Notes: generated by a model from the letters alone, not told the origin. Positions 39,533 to 51,106 are shown, numbered from the stretch's first letter. The stretch is 64,000 bases of DNA from JAXLYX01 sp046351215 (GCA_046351215.1 JAXLYX010000020.1:42697-106696), one strand, 5' to 3'. Program-made: numbers and translations.

Positions 39533-40765
39533 TCATCCGAAGAGCGCGTGGACCTCGTGGAGGCCACGGACGAGCGCGTCGACGTCCGCGCGGGTGGAGT
39601 AGATGCCGAACGATGCCCGGGCCGTCGCCGGGATCCCGAGCCGATCCATGAGCGGCTGGGTGCAGTGGTGACCGGTACGCACGGCGACGCCCTGCGTGTC
39701 GAGGATCGTGCCGACGTCCGAGGGATGCGCCCCGTCGACGAGGAACGAGATCACGCCGGTCTTGCCGGGCGCCGTGCCGACGAGCTTCACGTAGGGGAGC
39801 TCGGCGAGGCGCTCCATGCCGTAGCGGAGCACGTCCGCCTCGTGCGCCTCGACCTGGTCCCGATCGTACGACGCGTACCACTCGATGGCGGCGCCGAGGC
39901 CGATCACCCCGGCGATGTCGGGCGTACCGGCCTCGAACTTGTAGGGGAGCTCGTTCCAGGTCGTGCCTTCCCAGCGGACCTGGTCGATCATGTCGCCGCC
40001 GCCCTGGTAGGGAGGCATCGCCTCGAGCAGCTCGGCGCGCGCCCAGAGGATCCCGATGCCCGTCGGACCGTAGAGCTTGTGCCCGCTGAACGCGTAGAAG
40101 TCGCAGCCGAGCTCGCGCACGTCGACGCGCTGGTGGACGATGCCCTGCGCTCCGTCGACGAGCACGAGCGCGCCGACCGCGTGGGCCCGTTCGACGATCG
40201 CGCGGATCGGGAGGACGGTACCGAGCGCGTTCGAGACGTGCGCGACGGAGACGAGCTTGGTCTTGGGCGAGAGTCGGGCCTCGACGTCCTCGAGGCGTAC
40301 GTCGCCCGCGTCCGTGACGGGCACGACCACGAGGCGGGCGCCCGTCTCCTTCGCGACGAGCTGCCACGGGACGATGTTCGAGTGGTGCTCGAGGCCGGTG
40401 ACGAGGATCTCGTCTCCCTCCCGGAGGTTCACCCGTCCCCAGCTCGACGCCACGAGGTTGATGCTCTCCGTCGTTCCGCGCGTGTAGACGACCTCCTTCG
40501 TGGAGGAGGCGTTCAGGAAGGCCCGCACGATCTCGCGCGCCCCTTCGTAGCGGGCGGTCGCCCGCTGCGAGAGCGTGTGCACGGCGCGGTGGATGTTGGC
40601 GCAGTCCCGGGCGTAGACGTCGACGACGGTGTCGATGACGTGGCGGGGCTTCAGCGCGGTCGCCGCGCTGTCGAGGTACACGAGCTTCTTCTTGTGGACT
40701 TCCTGGTGCAGCGCCGGGAACTCGGCGCGCACCACGTCCACGTCGAACCGACGATGGCCGCTCAC
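39533..40765 (-). CDS. sufS: SUF cysteine desulfurase
   Basis: 410 residues of the SufS (group II) aminotransferase-V family. It removes sulfur from cysteine with PLP for Fe-S cluster synthesis. PLP Lys is K230 (AFSGHKLYGP), the persulfide Cys is C368 in VRTGHHCTQP, with the short active-site loop typical of SufS. GLEHHSN (PLP-stacking His) is near 125. GTG start overlaps the sufD stop (GTGA). SufE or SufU, the usual sulfur acceptor, is not in the operon. Confidence 0.94.
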   Translation of the reverse strand: MSGHRRFDVDVVRAEFPALHQEVHKKKLVYLDSAATALKPRHVIDTVVDVYARDCANIHRAVHTLSQRATARYEGAREIVRAFLNASSTKEVVYTRGTTESINLVASSWGRVNLREGDEILVTGLEHHSNIVPWQLVAKETGARLVVVPVTDAGDVRLEDVEARLSPKTKLVSVAHVSNALGTVLPIRAIVERAHAVGALVLVDGAQGIVHQRVDVRELGCDFYAFSGHKLYGPTGIGILWARAELLEAMPPYQGGGDMIDQVRWEGTTWNELPYKFEAGTPDIAGVIGLGAAIEWYASYDRDQVEAHEADVLRYGMERLAELPYVKLVGTAPGKTGVISFLVDGAHPSDVGTILDTQGVAVRTGHHCTQPLMDRLGIPATARASFGIYSTRADVDALVRGLHEVHALFG

Positions 40766-42056
40766 GAGAGCCCCCTCACGTCCTCGCCGCCCGGGAGGCG
40801 GCGCAGGAACGCCTCCTCGAGGCGCAGGCGGATCGGCTCGTGCGGGATGCCCTCGAGGATCTCGCGCACGAAGGCGTGGGTGAGCATCGCCCGCGCCATG
40901 TCCTCTCCGATGCCGCGTGCGCGCAGGTAGAAGAGCTGATCGGCGTCGAGCGAGCCGACGGTCGCGCCATGGCTGCAGACGACGTCGTCGGTCTCGATCT
41001 CGAGGTGGGGCTTCGTGTGGACCGTGCCCGTGTCCGTGAGCAGGAGGTTCTTGTTCTCCTGGTGGGCCTCGGTCTTGCCCGCGCCGGGACGCACGATGAC
41101 GATGCCGTCGAAGACCGCGGTGCCCGAGCCGTCGACGACGCCGCGGTAGCGCTGGTGGCTCGTGCCGCGCGGCACCCGATGCTCGACGAGCACGTGGTGA
41201 TCGACGTGGTCGTGGCCCGCCACGTGGTAGACGCCGTCGAGCGAGATCGCGGCGCCCTCGCCCTCGATCATCACGTGGAGATCGACGCGGAGGAGGCCCC
41301 CGCCGAGCGTGACGCTCTTCGCCTCGTAGCGCGCGTCCCGATCGACGCGGACGGCCTGGCGGACGAGATGGTAGCCGGGCGCCTCGTGCACGACGACGTG
41401 GACCACCTTCGCGTTCGCCTGGACCGCGACCTCGACGACCTCGTTCGACAGGTGGGACGCGCCCGAGCGGCCGAGGACGGTCTCGACCAGCACGACCTCG
41501 CTGCCGGGCTCCGCGACCACGAGCACGCGCGGGTACGCGACGGCCGGGGTCTCGCCCGAAGCGGCGACGTGGACGAGATGGATCGGCTGCGCGACGGCGG
41601 TGTTCCTCCGGACGAAGACGACGACGCCGTCGGTGAAGAGCGCGGCGTTGAGGCCCGCGAAGAACTCGGGCTCCGCGAGGCGACCGAGGAAGGGCTCGAT
41701 GCGGGCCGGCTCGCGCTCGAGCACCTCCGCGAGCGAGCGGATCTCGACGCCTTCGGGGGCCGCGCCCTCGAGACGAGGCACACCGTCGACGACGAGCAGG
41801 CGATGCGTCCCGTCGTCGCCGAGTCGGGCCGCGACGGCGGCCGCGTCCACCGCGCCGCTCGGCGTGGCGAACGAGCCGTCGGCGAGCGACTTCACCGACG
41901 TGAAACGGAACGACTCGGTCTTCTTCGTCGGCAGGCCCGTGCCGCGCACGCGCTCCGCGGCGGCCTTCCGCCGCTCGTGGAGCCAGACGGGCCCGCCGCT
42001 CGGCACGTCCTCGAGGGAGCCGAGGAGGGGACGTCCTTCGCCCGGAGTCGCCCTGC

Positions 42057-42060
<4 letters not shown>
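40762..42060 (-). CDS. sufD: SUF scaffold subunit SufD
   Basis: 432 residues. The beta-helix core of SufB/D proteins ends with VVCSHGATVGSLDADQLFYLRARGIGEDMARAMLTHAFV, where the conserved His of SufD is seen in SHGAT; PTKKTESFRFTSVKSL marks the N-terminus. It forms SufBC2D. Start and stop overlap sufC and sufS by four bases each. Confidence 0.94.
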
Positions 42061-42809
<749 letters not shown>

Positions 42810-42889
42810 GAGACTCTCCGGAATCGGGGCGTACGGCGCCCCCCGCTCGGTCTTCTGGGTACGTGGAAGGGTTCGGGCTCGCGCTCGGC

Positions 42890-44328
<1,439 letters not shown>

Positions 44329-44332
<4 letters not shown>

Positions 44333-44847
44333 GGCGACCTCGTGGGGAGCGCGCTCGCTCCGGCGCGCTCCGCGCCGACGCCCCGGAGGGCCCGGCGGTG
44401 CTCTTCGGCGGCGTCCGCCGAGCGGTGCAGCGCGACGAGCCCCGGGCTCCCGCCCTGCGCCATGTCGGCGAGGGAGATGCCCGCGAGCGCCGCCTGCACC
44501 GCGTGGTTGATCCGCTGCCAGTTCGCCCGGACCCCGCAGTGGGTCTCGTGCTCGCAGCCGGACGTCTCCTCGGCGCATTCGGTGACCGCGATCGGCCCCT
44601 CGATCGCCGAGATGATCTCGAGGATGGGAATCGCCTCCGCCGGACGCGAGAGGCGGTAGCCACCATTCGCGCCGCGCGCCGAGACCACCACGCCGGCCTT
44701 GCCGAGCAGCTTCAGGACCTTGCTCACGGTCGGCGCCGGGATCTCCGTGCGACGCGAGAGATCGCTCACGGCCTCCGGCTCGCCCGCCTCCGCGAGGCGG
44801 GTCGAGAGGACCACGGCATAGTCGGTCAGTCGGGAGATACGGAGCAT
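44329..44847 (-). CDS. Rrf2-family Fe-S regulator of the suf operon
   Basis: 172 residues. Winged helix about 1-70 (RISRLTDYAVVLSTRLAE, RTEIPAPTVSKVLKLLGKAGVVVSARGANGGYRLSRP) and three cysteines C91, C98, C104 that match the cluster ligands of IscR (92, 98, 104 in E. coli). As in IscR/SufR, loss of its Fe-S cluster should relieve repression. A 30-40-residue Ala/Arg-rich tail is extra. First gene of the operon; a perfect palindrome at its promoter is the likely operator. Confidence 0.88.
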
Positions 44848-44864
44848 GGGCCCTCGGCAATCAG

Positions 44865-44882
44865 TACCGGAGTGGTCCGGTA
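44865..44882. promoter_or_regulatory. Palindromic operator at the suf promoter
   Basis: TACCGGA (44865-44871), 4-base spacer, TCCGGTA (44876-44882): perfect 7-bp arms. It covers the predicted start site and touches the -10 of the suf promoter, a repressor position; Rrf2 binding is inferred. Confidence 0.6.
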
Positions 44883-44909
44883 TATGAGGCGAGGGCCGGG
44901 GACCGTCAA
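44881..44909 (-). promoter_or_regulatory. suf operon promoter
   Basis: TTGACG (44904-44909), 17-base spacer, CATATA (44881-44886) on the minus strand; TATACC two bases further is an alternative -10. Start near 44874, inside the palindrome. Confidence 0.5.
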
Positions 44910-44958
44910 GGATTCCCCTTCCGGAAACGGGGTTCCCGCACGAGGACGTCCGTCCGGC

Positions 44959-46116
44959 TCAGCGTCCCCGGGGCCCGAAGCGCGCCTCGAAGCCGGCCGT
45001 TCCACCGAGGCCGTAGACCCACTCGGGCTGCGTGTCCGAGCCGCTTCCGCCGACCGTACGGAACACTCCGAGCAGGCCGGCCGAGAGGCGGAGGAAGTAC
45101 GAGCCCGGGCCGCCGTCCCCGACGAGGAGCCGTCGGTAGCCGACGTCGACTCCGAAGGTTCCTCCGAGGTTCCCGCCTCCCTGGGCGATGATCCACGCCC
45201 CGAGACGCGTCGGGACCTGGAGGGAGAGGTAACCGCCGCCCGTCTCCATCTTCCCGTCGCGCGCGTAGAAATCGAGGCGCGCGCCGATGTGGAGCCCATC
45301 GAGCGCGCCGAAGCGCATCACGACGGGCGCTGCTAGGGCGGGAGCCGCCGCGGTGGCGTCGTCGCGGTACGAGAACCCGCGGACGGCGCCGACGCCCATG
45401 CCGAGGGCGAAGAGACGACTGTCGAGCCCGGCGATCACGAGCGCGCCACCGATCCAGGTGTCGTTCGCCTGCGTGAAGCTGCCGCCCGTCGGCTCGAGCC
45501 GCACCTGCACGAAGACCGGACGCCGACCGCGATAGCCGAAGGCGAGCTGTCCGTAGGCGTAGCCGCCGGGAGGATCGAAGGCCGAGCCCACGGTGACGCT
45601 CGCGCCGAGCTCGAAATAGCCCGAGCGACGCGGCGGAGCGACGCGGCTCGCGGTCCTCCGCTCGTCGACGCGCCAGGCCTCTTCGCCGACCGCGACGACC
45701 TCGTGCAGGCCGAGGGAGACGGTGGCACGGCTGCCTTCCACCGCGATCACCCGCGCGACGACCCGGCAGTCCTCCGTCGCCACGTCGACCCGGTACGGAC
45801 AGAAGTCGTCGACGTGAACCCGGATGGCGAGGCGATCGCCCACGGCGACCGGCGTCGGCAGGTCCACGTCGGCTCGGAAGCGACCGACCGAGACCACGTG
45901 CCCGACCACGGCCTCGTCGACGGGCACGGGATCGTCGACGGCGACGGGCGCGTCCCCGGCGACCGTCACCGTCGCGTCCGCGCTCGCGTCTTCGGGCGCT
46001 ATCGCGCCCTCCTCGGCCCTCGCGACGGCGGACGGGAACGAGAGCGCCAACACGGCGAGCAGGCCGACCTTGGGCCACCTCGTCGGCCGAGTCCGGGGCT
46101 CCGATCCCGCGTGCAT
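44959..46116 (-). CDS. Exported paralogous-family protein C
   Basis: 385 residues. Signal peptide about 1-36 (KVGLLAVLALSFPSAVARA), acidic linker, then the family domain (ADVDLPTPVAVGDRLAIRV, VVARVIAVEGSRATVSLGLHEVVAVGEEAW) and the beta-rich C-terminal part (RSGYFELGASVTVGS, GYRGRRPVFVQVRLEPTGGSFT, GALDGLHIGARLDF). It shares order and motifs with the tandem pair at 12538-14931, 30 kb away, but its end is FEARFGPRGR, not a terminal Phe. An ATG at 46131 is inside a TATGCT -10-like box, so I chose 46116. Unknown function. Confidence 0.65.
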   Translation of the reverse strand: MHAGSEPRTRPTRWPKVGLLAVLALSFPSAVARAEEGAIAPEDASADATVTVAGDAPVAVDDPVPVDEAVVGHVVSVGRFRADVDLPTPVAVGDRLAIRVHVDDFCPYRVDVATEDCRVVARVIAVEGSRATVSLGLHEVVAVGEEAWRVDERRTASRVAPPRRSGYFELGASVTVGSAFDPPGGYAYGQLAFGYRGRRPVFVQVRLEPTGGSFTQANDTWIGGALVIAGLDSRLFALGMGVGAVRGFSYRDDATAAAPALAAPVVMRFGALDGLHIGARLDFYARDGKMETGGGYLSLQVPTRLGAWIIAQGGGNLGGTFGVDVGYRRLLVGDGGPGSYFLRLSAGLLGVFRTVGGSGSDTQPEWVYGLGGTAGFEARFGPRGR

Positions 46117-46126
46117 CGTGGCGCCG

Positions 46127-46132
46127 AGCATA
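46127..46132 (-). promoter_or_regulatory. -10 box upstream of paralogue C
   Basis: TATGCT on the minus strand, 10 bases before the ATG at 46116; the in-frame ATG at 46131 falls inside it. Confidence 0.35.
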
Positions 46133-46166
46133 CGCGAGGATTCCGCCCGTGTCGCAGCCGGCCGGC

Positions 46167-47327
46167 TCACGGACCCTTCGCGCGCGCGCGGCCGGCCGGG
46201 CCCACCAAGGGGCGCAGCGTGTCGAGGCGTCCGTGGGCGATCAGCACGTCTCCCGCCTCGAGGACGACGTCGAGGCGCGGGTTCGCGGTCGCCCGCCCTC
46301 CCCGCTCGAGGCGGAGGATCCGCACGTCGCGTTCGGCGAGCGGACCGTGGGCGATCGTATGCCCCGCGAGCGGGCTCCCCGCGGCGACGGGAATGGCCAC
46401 GAGCCCGTGGCCCGGCTCGATCGCGAGGCGGTCCCGCGCGTCGACGAGCGGCGTGCGATGGGCGTCCTCGAGCGCGACGACCATCGCCCCCGCCACGTCG
46501 ATGCCCGTCGTCGTCTCGATCCCCTCGAGGCCGGGGGACGAATTGACCTCGAGCACGACGGGACCGCCCTCGCCCTCGAGCATGTCGACGCCCGCGACCG
46601 CGAGGCCGAGGACCGAAGCCGCGCGGACCGCGACCTCCGCGTAGGCGGGCGGGAGCGCGACGGGCTCGGCCGTGCCTCCTCGATGCAGGTTCGAGCGGAA
46701 CTCCCGGCCGCGGGACATCCGCCGCATCGCGGCCACGACCTTGCCTCCGACCACGATCACGCGGACGTCGCGGCCGCGGCTCTCGCGCACGAAGCGCTGC
46801 ACCATCACGTTCTGCTTCGCGAACTGGAGCGTCTCGACGATCGCCTGGGCCATCTCGACGGTCTCGGCGAGCATGACGCCGACGCCCTGCGTCCCCTCGA
46901 GCAGCTTCACCACGACCGGCGCGCCTCCGAGCCGCTCGAGCGCGGGAGCGATGCCCTTGCGATCGCGCACGAAGACCGTCGGAGGAACGGGGAGGCCGTG
47001 GCGCGCGAGCACCTGGAGCGCGCGCAGCTTGTCGCGCGAGGCGGAGATGGCCTCCGCCCCGTTCAGCGAGACCACGCCCATCGGCTCGAGCTGCCTCACG
47101 ACCGCGGTTCCGACGTAGGTCACGGAGGCGCCGATGCGGGGGATCACGGCGTCGAGGTCGTCGACGGGCCGGGCGTCGTAGAGCAGCGTGGAGCCCGTCG
47201 TCGAGACGACGATCGAGAAACGGAGCGTGTCGAAGACGACGACCTCGTGTCCTCGTGCGACGGCGGCGTCGCGGAGCCGCGAGGTGCTGTAACTGTCCGA
47301 CTCGCGGGAGAGGATGGCGATCTTCAT
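46167..47327 (-). CDS. RimK-like ATP-grasp ligase with C-terminal RCK_C domain
   Basis: 386 residues. RimK-type N-terminus (MKIAILSRESDSYSTSRLRDAAVARGHEVVVFD), then ATP-grasp (about 95-290) with VVVKLLEGTQGVGVMLAET, the Mg-binding PVVLEVNSSPGLEGIE. RimK enzymes add glutamate to proteins or small molecules. The last about 80 residues (PLAGHTIAHGPLAERDVRILRLERGG, DVVLEAGDVLIAHGRLDTL) have the pattern of an RCK_C/TrkA-C domain, which binds small regulators in K+ transporters; this joins a ligase with a K+-system sensor module. Start at the canonical MKIAIL. Divergent from the desulfurase at 47399. Confidence 0.8.
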   Translation of the reverse strand: MKIAILSRESDSYSTSRLRDAAVARGHEVVVFDTLRFSIVVSTTGSTLLYDARPVDDLDAVIPRIGASVTYVGTAVVRQLEPMGVVSLNGAEAISASRDKLRALQVLARHGLPVPPTVFVRDRKGIAPALERLGGAPVVVKLLEGTQGVGVMLAETVEMAQAIVETLQFAKQNVMVQRFVRESRGRDVRVIVVGGKVVAAMRRMSRGREFRSNLHRGGTAEPVALPPAYAEVAVRAASVLGLAVAGVDMLEGEGGPVVLEVNSSPGLEGIETTTGIDVAGAMVVALEDAHRTPLVDARDRLAIEPGHGLVAIPVAAGSPLAGHTIAHGPLAERDVRILRLERGGRATANPRLDVVLEAGDVLIAHGRLDTLRPLVGPAGRARAKGP

Positions 47328-47398
47328 CGGGACGACTCGGCTGCCCACGGCAGCGCGCATCGAGTATACGTGACCGGAGGAGGACGTACGCACGGCCG

Positions 47399-48598
47399 AT
47401 GGACGCGCCCATCTACCTCGATTGCCACGCCACGACGCCCTGCGACCCTCGCGTCGTCGAGGCCATGATCCCGACCCTCGACCGGGTCTTCGGCAACCCG
47501 GACAGCCGGGCCCACGCGTTCGGCCGGGCGGCCCATGCCCTCGTCGAGGCGGCCCGGGCCGACGTCGCAGCGCTGATCGGAGCGGCCCCGGACGAAATCG
47601 TCTTCACCTCCGGCGCGACCGAGAGCGATCAGCTCGCGATCCTCGGGGTCGTCCGGGCGAGCTCCGTGGACAGGCCCCACGTCATCACCCAGCGCACGGA
47701 GCATCGGGCCGTGCTCGACGCGGTGCGCAGCCTCGAGCTCCACCACGCGGAGGTCAGCCTCCTCGACGTCGACCCCGAGGGCCGGCTCGATCCGGCGGCC
47801 GTCGAAGCGGCCCTCCGGCCGAACACCGTCCTCGTGAGCGTGATGCTCGCGAACAACGAAATCGGCACGGCGCAGGACGTCGCCGCGATCGGCGCGATCT
47901 GCCGGGCCCGGGGGATCGTCTTCCACACGGACGCCTCGCAGGGCCTCGGCTACCTCCCCCTCGACGTCCGCCGCTCCGCGATCGATCTCGCGAGCCTCTC
48001 GTCCCACAAGATCTACGGGCCGAAGGGCGTCGGTGCGCTCTTCGTGCGCAAGTACGGCCCGGCGCTCGCGCCGCTCGTGCCGGGTGGCGGCCAGGAGCGC
48101 GGCCTCCGCTCGGGGACCAAGAACGTGACCGGGATCGTCGGGTTCGGGGAGGCCGCGCGCATCCTCCGCGCCGAAGGCGAGGGCGAGGCCGTCCGCCTCG
48201 CGCGGCTGCGGGATCGGCTCCGCGACGGGCTCCTCGGCCTCCCTGGAACGCACGTCCACGGCTCGTCGTCGCAGCGGCATCCGGGGAACCTCCACCTCCG
48301 CTTCGAGTGCGTGACCTCCGAGGCCCTGCTGCTCGCGCTCGGAGACACGATCGCCTTCTCGAGCGGCTCCGCCTGCGCGACGGCCTCGCCGCGCCCGAGC
48401 CACGTGCTCCTCTCGCTCGGCCTCTCCGAGGAGGAGGCCCGCTCGGCGGTCCGCTTCGGCGTCGGCCGGTTCACCACCGAGGCCCAGGTCGACGCGGTGA
48501 TCGCGCGGTTCCGCGCCACGGTCGAGGAGCTCCGGAGCCGCTCGCCCCTCTGGCAGCTCCGGGCGGAGGGCAAGTCGCCCCGCGACCTCGGGTGGTGA
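47399..48598 (+). CDS. Cysteine desulfurase, IscS/NifS (group I) type
   Basis: 399 residues. Unlike SufS in this window it has the group I plan: MDAPIYLDCHATTPCDPRVV start, HTDASQGLGYLPLDV, PLP Lys K204 (SLSSHKIYGPKG), LRSGTKNV, and catalytic Cys C326 in SSGSACATASPRPSHVL. It supplies sulfur for Fe-S clusters, tRNA thiolation or other uses. Followed 52 bases later by an IscA-type gene, but no iscU or hscAB is near, so it is a partial ISC set. GGAGGAGG lies about 15 bases upstream. Confidence 0.88.
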   Translation: MDAPIYLDCHATTPCDPRVVEAMIPTLDRVFGNPDSRAHAFGRAAHALVEAARADVAALIGAAPDEIVFTSGATESDQLAILGVVRASSVDRPHVITQRTEHRAVLDAVRSLELHHAEVSLLDVDPEGRLDPAAVEAALRPNTVLVSVMLANNEIGTAQDVAAIGAICRARGIVFHTDASQGLGYLPLDVRRSAIDLASLSSHKIYGPKGVGALFVRKYGPALAPLVPGGGQERGLRSGTKNVTGIVGFGEAARILRAEGEGEAVRLARLRDRLRDGLLGLPGTHVHGSSSQRHPGNLHLRFECVTSEALLLALGDTIAFSSGSACATASPRPSHVLLSLGLSEEEARSAVRFGVGRFTTEAQVDAVIARFRATVEELRSRSPLWQLRAEGKSPRDLGW

Positions 48599-48650
48599 CC
48601 CCCGCCTTGTGGAAGGGCCCGGCCGGCCTTATCCCTGGGGCCTACGCACC

Positions 48651-49007
48651 ATGGAAACGACGCCGAACGACCCCACGCCCCCCTTCGCGATGACGCCCCT
48701 CGCGGTCGAGAACGCGAAGAAGAAGCTCGCCGAGGCCGACGAGCCCGTCCTCGGGCTCCGCGTCGGCGTGAAGGGCGGCGGCTGCTCCGGCTACTCCTAC
48801 GTCTTCGACTTCGCGACCAAGGTCCGCCCCGGCAAGGATCGCGCGATCGACTTCGGGGGTCTGACCGTGGTGGTCGACGACAAGAGCGTCGAGCTCCTCC
48901 GGGGCGCCACCCTCGACTGGGAGACCAAGCTGATGGGCTACGGCTTCAAGTGGGTGAACCCCAACGCGAAGTCGGCCTGTGGCTGCGGCGATTCCTTCGA
49001 GGTCTGA
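48651..49007 (+). CDS. A-type Fe-S carrier (HesB/IscA/ErpA family)
   Basis: 118 residues. The three conserved cysteines are C45 (KGGGCSGYSY), C110 and C112 (SACGCGDSF), used to hold a cluster or iron for transfer to apo-proteins. The region before residue 15 is not conserved. Probably works with the desulfurase upstream and the SUF system. Abuts the next convergent gene with no gap: its TGA and the opposite TGA form the palindrome CTGATCAG (49004-49011). Confidence 0.9.
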   Translation: METTPNDPTPPFAMTPLAVENAKKKLAEADEPVLGLRVGVKGGGCSGYSYVFDFATKVRPGKDRAIDFGGLTVVVDDKSVELLRGATLDWETKLMGYGFKWVNPNAKSACGCGDSFEV

Positions 49008-51041
49008 TCAGCGCCAGCTCTGGCCGGGCTCGTAGACGACCCGGTAGGGTCGCGCCTGGACCACGACGAAGCGGCGGTCGCGCGTGAGAAGGAGCTCGAC
49101 GTCGACTCCGTTCGCGGCGCCGCCGAAGCCGGGCAGCATCCGCGCGTGGATCGCCTGGAGGATCTCGACGAGCCCGAGCAATTCGGGCGTCGTGAGGATC
49201 GGACGACCTCCGTTGAGGCTCGAGCGCGAGAGGATCTCGGGCTCGGGGCGCTCGCTCCACGTGTAGACGACGTATTGCTCGGGCACCTCGTCGCCGCGCG
49301 CGGCGGTCACGCTCCCGCCCGCGGTCTGGAGGTTGACGAAGACGCCGGGCCTCGCTTCGTCGAAGGGGTTCACCGTCACGGCGACGCCGTTCGCGACGAC
49401 GTCTTCGACGAAGGGCTGCACGAGGAGGCCCATCGCGACGCGCGCGTGGTCGACGCGGTACCATTCGCGCTCCTCGAAGGCGCGGTCGAGCCAGACGCTG
49501 GCGTAGACGCGCCTCATCGCGCGCTCGACCGTCGCCTCGTCGGGCGACGCGGGCAGCACGACGCTCTCGTAGAGGCCCGCGCCGTTGAACCCGGGGAGGT
49601 CCTCGGCGTTCGTGCTCGATCGGACGATCGTCTTGCGGGTCGGCCAGGCGAGGATGCGCCGACGCACGTCACGTACCAGCGAGGGATCGATCGGCAGGCG
49701 CTCGAGGATCGCCCGCGTCTCGGCGAGGCGGGCCGCGCGCACGGACGGATCGGACTGGAACGCCCGGTCGTCGAGCATGCGGCCGAGCCCGACGTCGAGG
49801 CCGTGACGCCGGAGGTGCGAGGCGTACGCGCGGAAGGGCACGGCGAAGCCGCCGGGCGTGCGGACGGGGCCGCCGATGGACTGCACCTCGCCGAGCTGGG
49901 CGGCCTTCGCGCCGTACGCGGACGCGTCGCGCAGATCGAGGTCGCCGAGCGAGCGGATGCGACGGGTGCGGAGATCGAGGGCGGGGACGAGGGGTCGGCT
50001 CGGCCGGCGGGAGGCCCACGACGCCTCGGCGACGGAGCGCTCGGCGGGCTCGATCGTCACGTCCTGCGGTCCGACGCGCAGGCGCACGAGGTGCCCCTCG
50101 AGCGCGGTGAAGCGGGCCTCCTCGATCGCGCCCCGCAGGGACATGTCCGGCGTGCCCCGGTTGCGGCAGAGGACGGCGACGTGGGCGAGCGGCGCCTGCA
50201 GCCGCGAGGTGACGAGCGCGGCGACGGGCGGCAGCTCCTCGGGTACGTCCTCCGTCACGACGATGTCCGTGGGACGGAGCGCCTCGACGACGATCGGTCC
50301 GCGCACGCGGCGGAGGTAGCCGTAGGCCTCTCCGACCACGACCGGCTGGTAGCGCACGTCCGCCATGACCGCGTCCGGTGCGATCGAGGGCAGGCGGGCC
50401 CCGAGACGCACGACGAGCTCCTCGTGCTGGGGGCCCGTCGGTCGGAACCGCAGGCGGTCGCCGAAATAGACGGCCCGTCGCACCTGCTCGAACGCTCGGA
50501 CGAGCGGCTCCGCCTCGAGGGTGTCGCCCGCGACGAGCTCGAACGTGAAGTGATCGCCGTCGAGGTAGTGCACCAGGCTGATCAGCACGAAGCGCCGATC
50601 CGGCCGCCTGTACTCGGAGACGTTGAACGTCGCGTGGTCCGCGTTCGGATCGAGGAAACGCCGCACGAACGTGAAGTGTAGGTCCCACCGGTTCGACTCG
50701 AGGAAGTAGAGGGTCCCCGTGGTCCGCTCGAGGATGACCTTCACGGTCTCGGTGCGCGCCGCGGTCCAGTAGTCCGGACGCGACGCGAGCCGGGCCCAGG
50801 TCGGGGCGTCGTCGATGCGCGGCACCGCGTCCGTGGCAGGGATCGCGGGGGCGCGAGAGGCGGCGGGCTCGGCCCCGAGGCGGCCGAGCGGCGCGAGCAC
50901 GCCGAGCGCGACGAGCGCGACGAAGACGAAGGGCGGCGCGAGACGAGGGAGCACGGTGGGCCTCGCCTCCTTGGACGTACGGAGCCCCGAGGCGGTCTCC
51001 CCCACCGGCTCGGCACGGGCACGGGCTCGTCGGCTGGCCAT
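49008..51041 (-). CDS. Exported or membrane-anchored dikinase-like protein (phosphohistidine plus PEP-synthase ATP-grasp domains)
   Basis: 677 residues. One hydrophobic segment at about 33-52 (LAPPFVFVALVALGVLAPLG) then an unassigned about 200-residue domain. Next a phosphohistidine swivel-like segment (VTEDVPEELPPVAALV, LQAPLAHVAVLCRNRGTP, His287), then a C-terminal PPDK_N ATP-grasp domain (AYGAKAAQLGEVQS, KTIVRSSTNAEDLPGFNGAGLYESV, FVVVQARPYRV). The swivel-before-ATP-grasp order is that of alpha-glucan water dikinases, not of PPDK or PEP synthase. Substrate unknown; ATP use outside the cytoplasm would be odd, so the helix may be an inner-membrane anchor with cytoplasmic body. TATCGT lies 6 bases before the ATG. 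Confidence 0.74.
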   Translation of the reverse strand: MASRRARARAEPVGETASGLRTSKEARPTVLPRLAPPFVFVALVALGVLAPLGRLGAEPAASRAPAIPATDAVPRIDDAPTWARLASRPDYWTAARTETVKVILERTTGTLYFLESNRWDLHFTFVRRFLDPNADHATFNVSEYRRPDRRFVLISLVHYLDGDHFTFELVAGDTLEAEPLVRAFEQVRRAVYFGDRLRFRPTGPQHEELVVRLGARLPSIAPDAVMADVRYQPVVVGEAYGYLRRVRGPIVVEALRPTDIVVTEDVPEELPPVAALVTSRLQAPLAHVAVLCRNRGTPDMSLRGAIEEARFTALEGHLVRLRVGPQDVTIEPAERSVAEASWASRRPSRPLVPALDLRTRRIRSLGDLDLRDASAYGAKAAQLGEVQSIGGPVRTPGGFAVPFRAYASHLRRHGLDVGLGRMLDDRAFQSDPSVRAARLAETRAILERLPIDPSLVRDVRRRILAWPTRKTIVRSSTNAEDLPGFNGAGLYESVVLPASPDEATVERAMRRVYASVWLDRAFEEREWYRVDHARVAMGLLVQPFVEDVVANGVAVTVNPFDEARPGVFVNLQTAGGSVTAARGDEVPEQYVVYTWSERPEPEILSRSSLNGGRPILTTPELLGLVEILQAIHARMLPGFGGAANGVDVELLLTRDRRFVVVQARPYRVVYEPGQSWR

Positions 51042-51047
51042 CGCCCG

Positions 51048-51053
51048 ACGATA
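51048..51053 (-). promoter_or_regulatory. -10 box of a leaderless gene
   Basis: TATCGT on the minus strand, 6 bases before the ATG at 51041. Confidence 0.36.
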
Positions 51054-51106
51054 CCCCCGTCCGCAGGCCGCCGGGGAACCGGGTACCCGAATCCGGCCGC
51101 ATCCCG

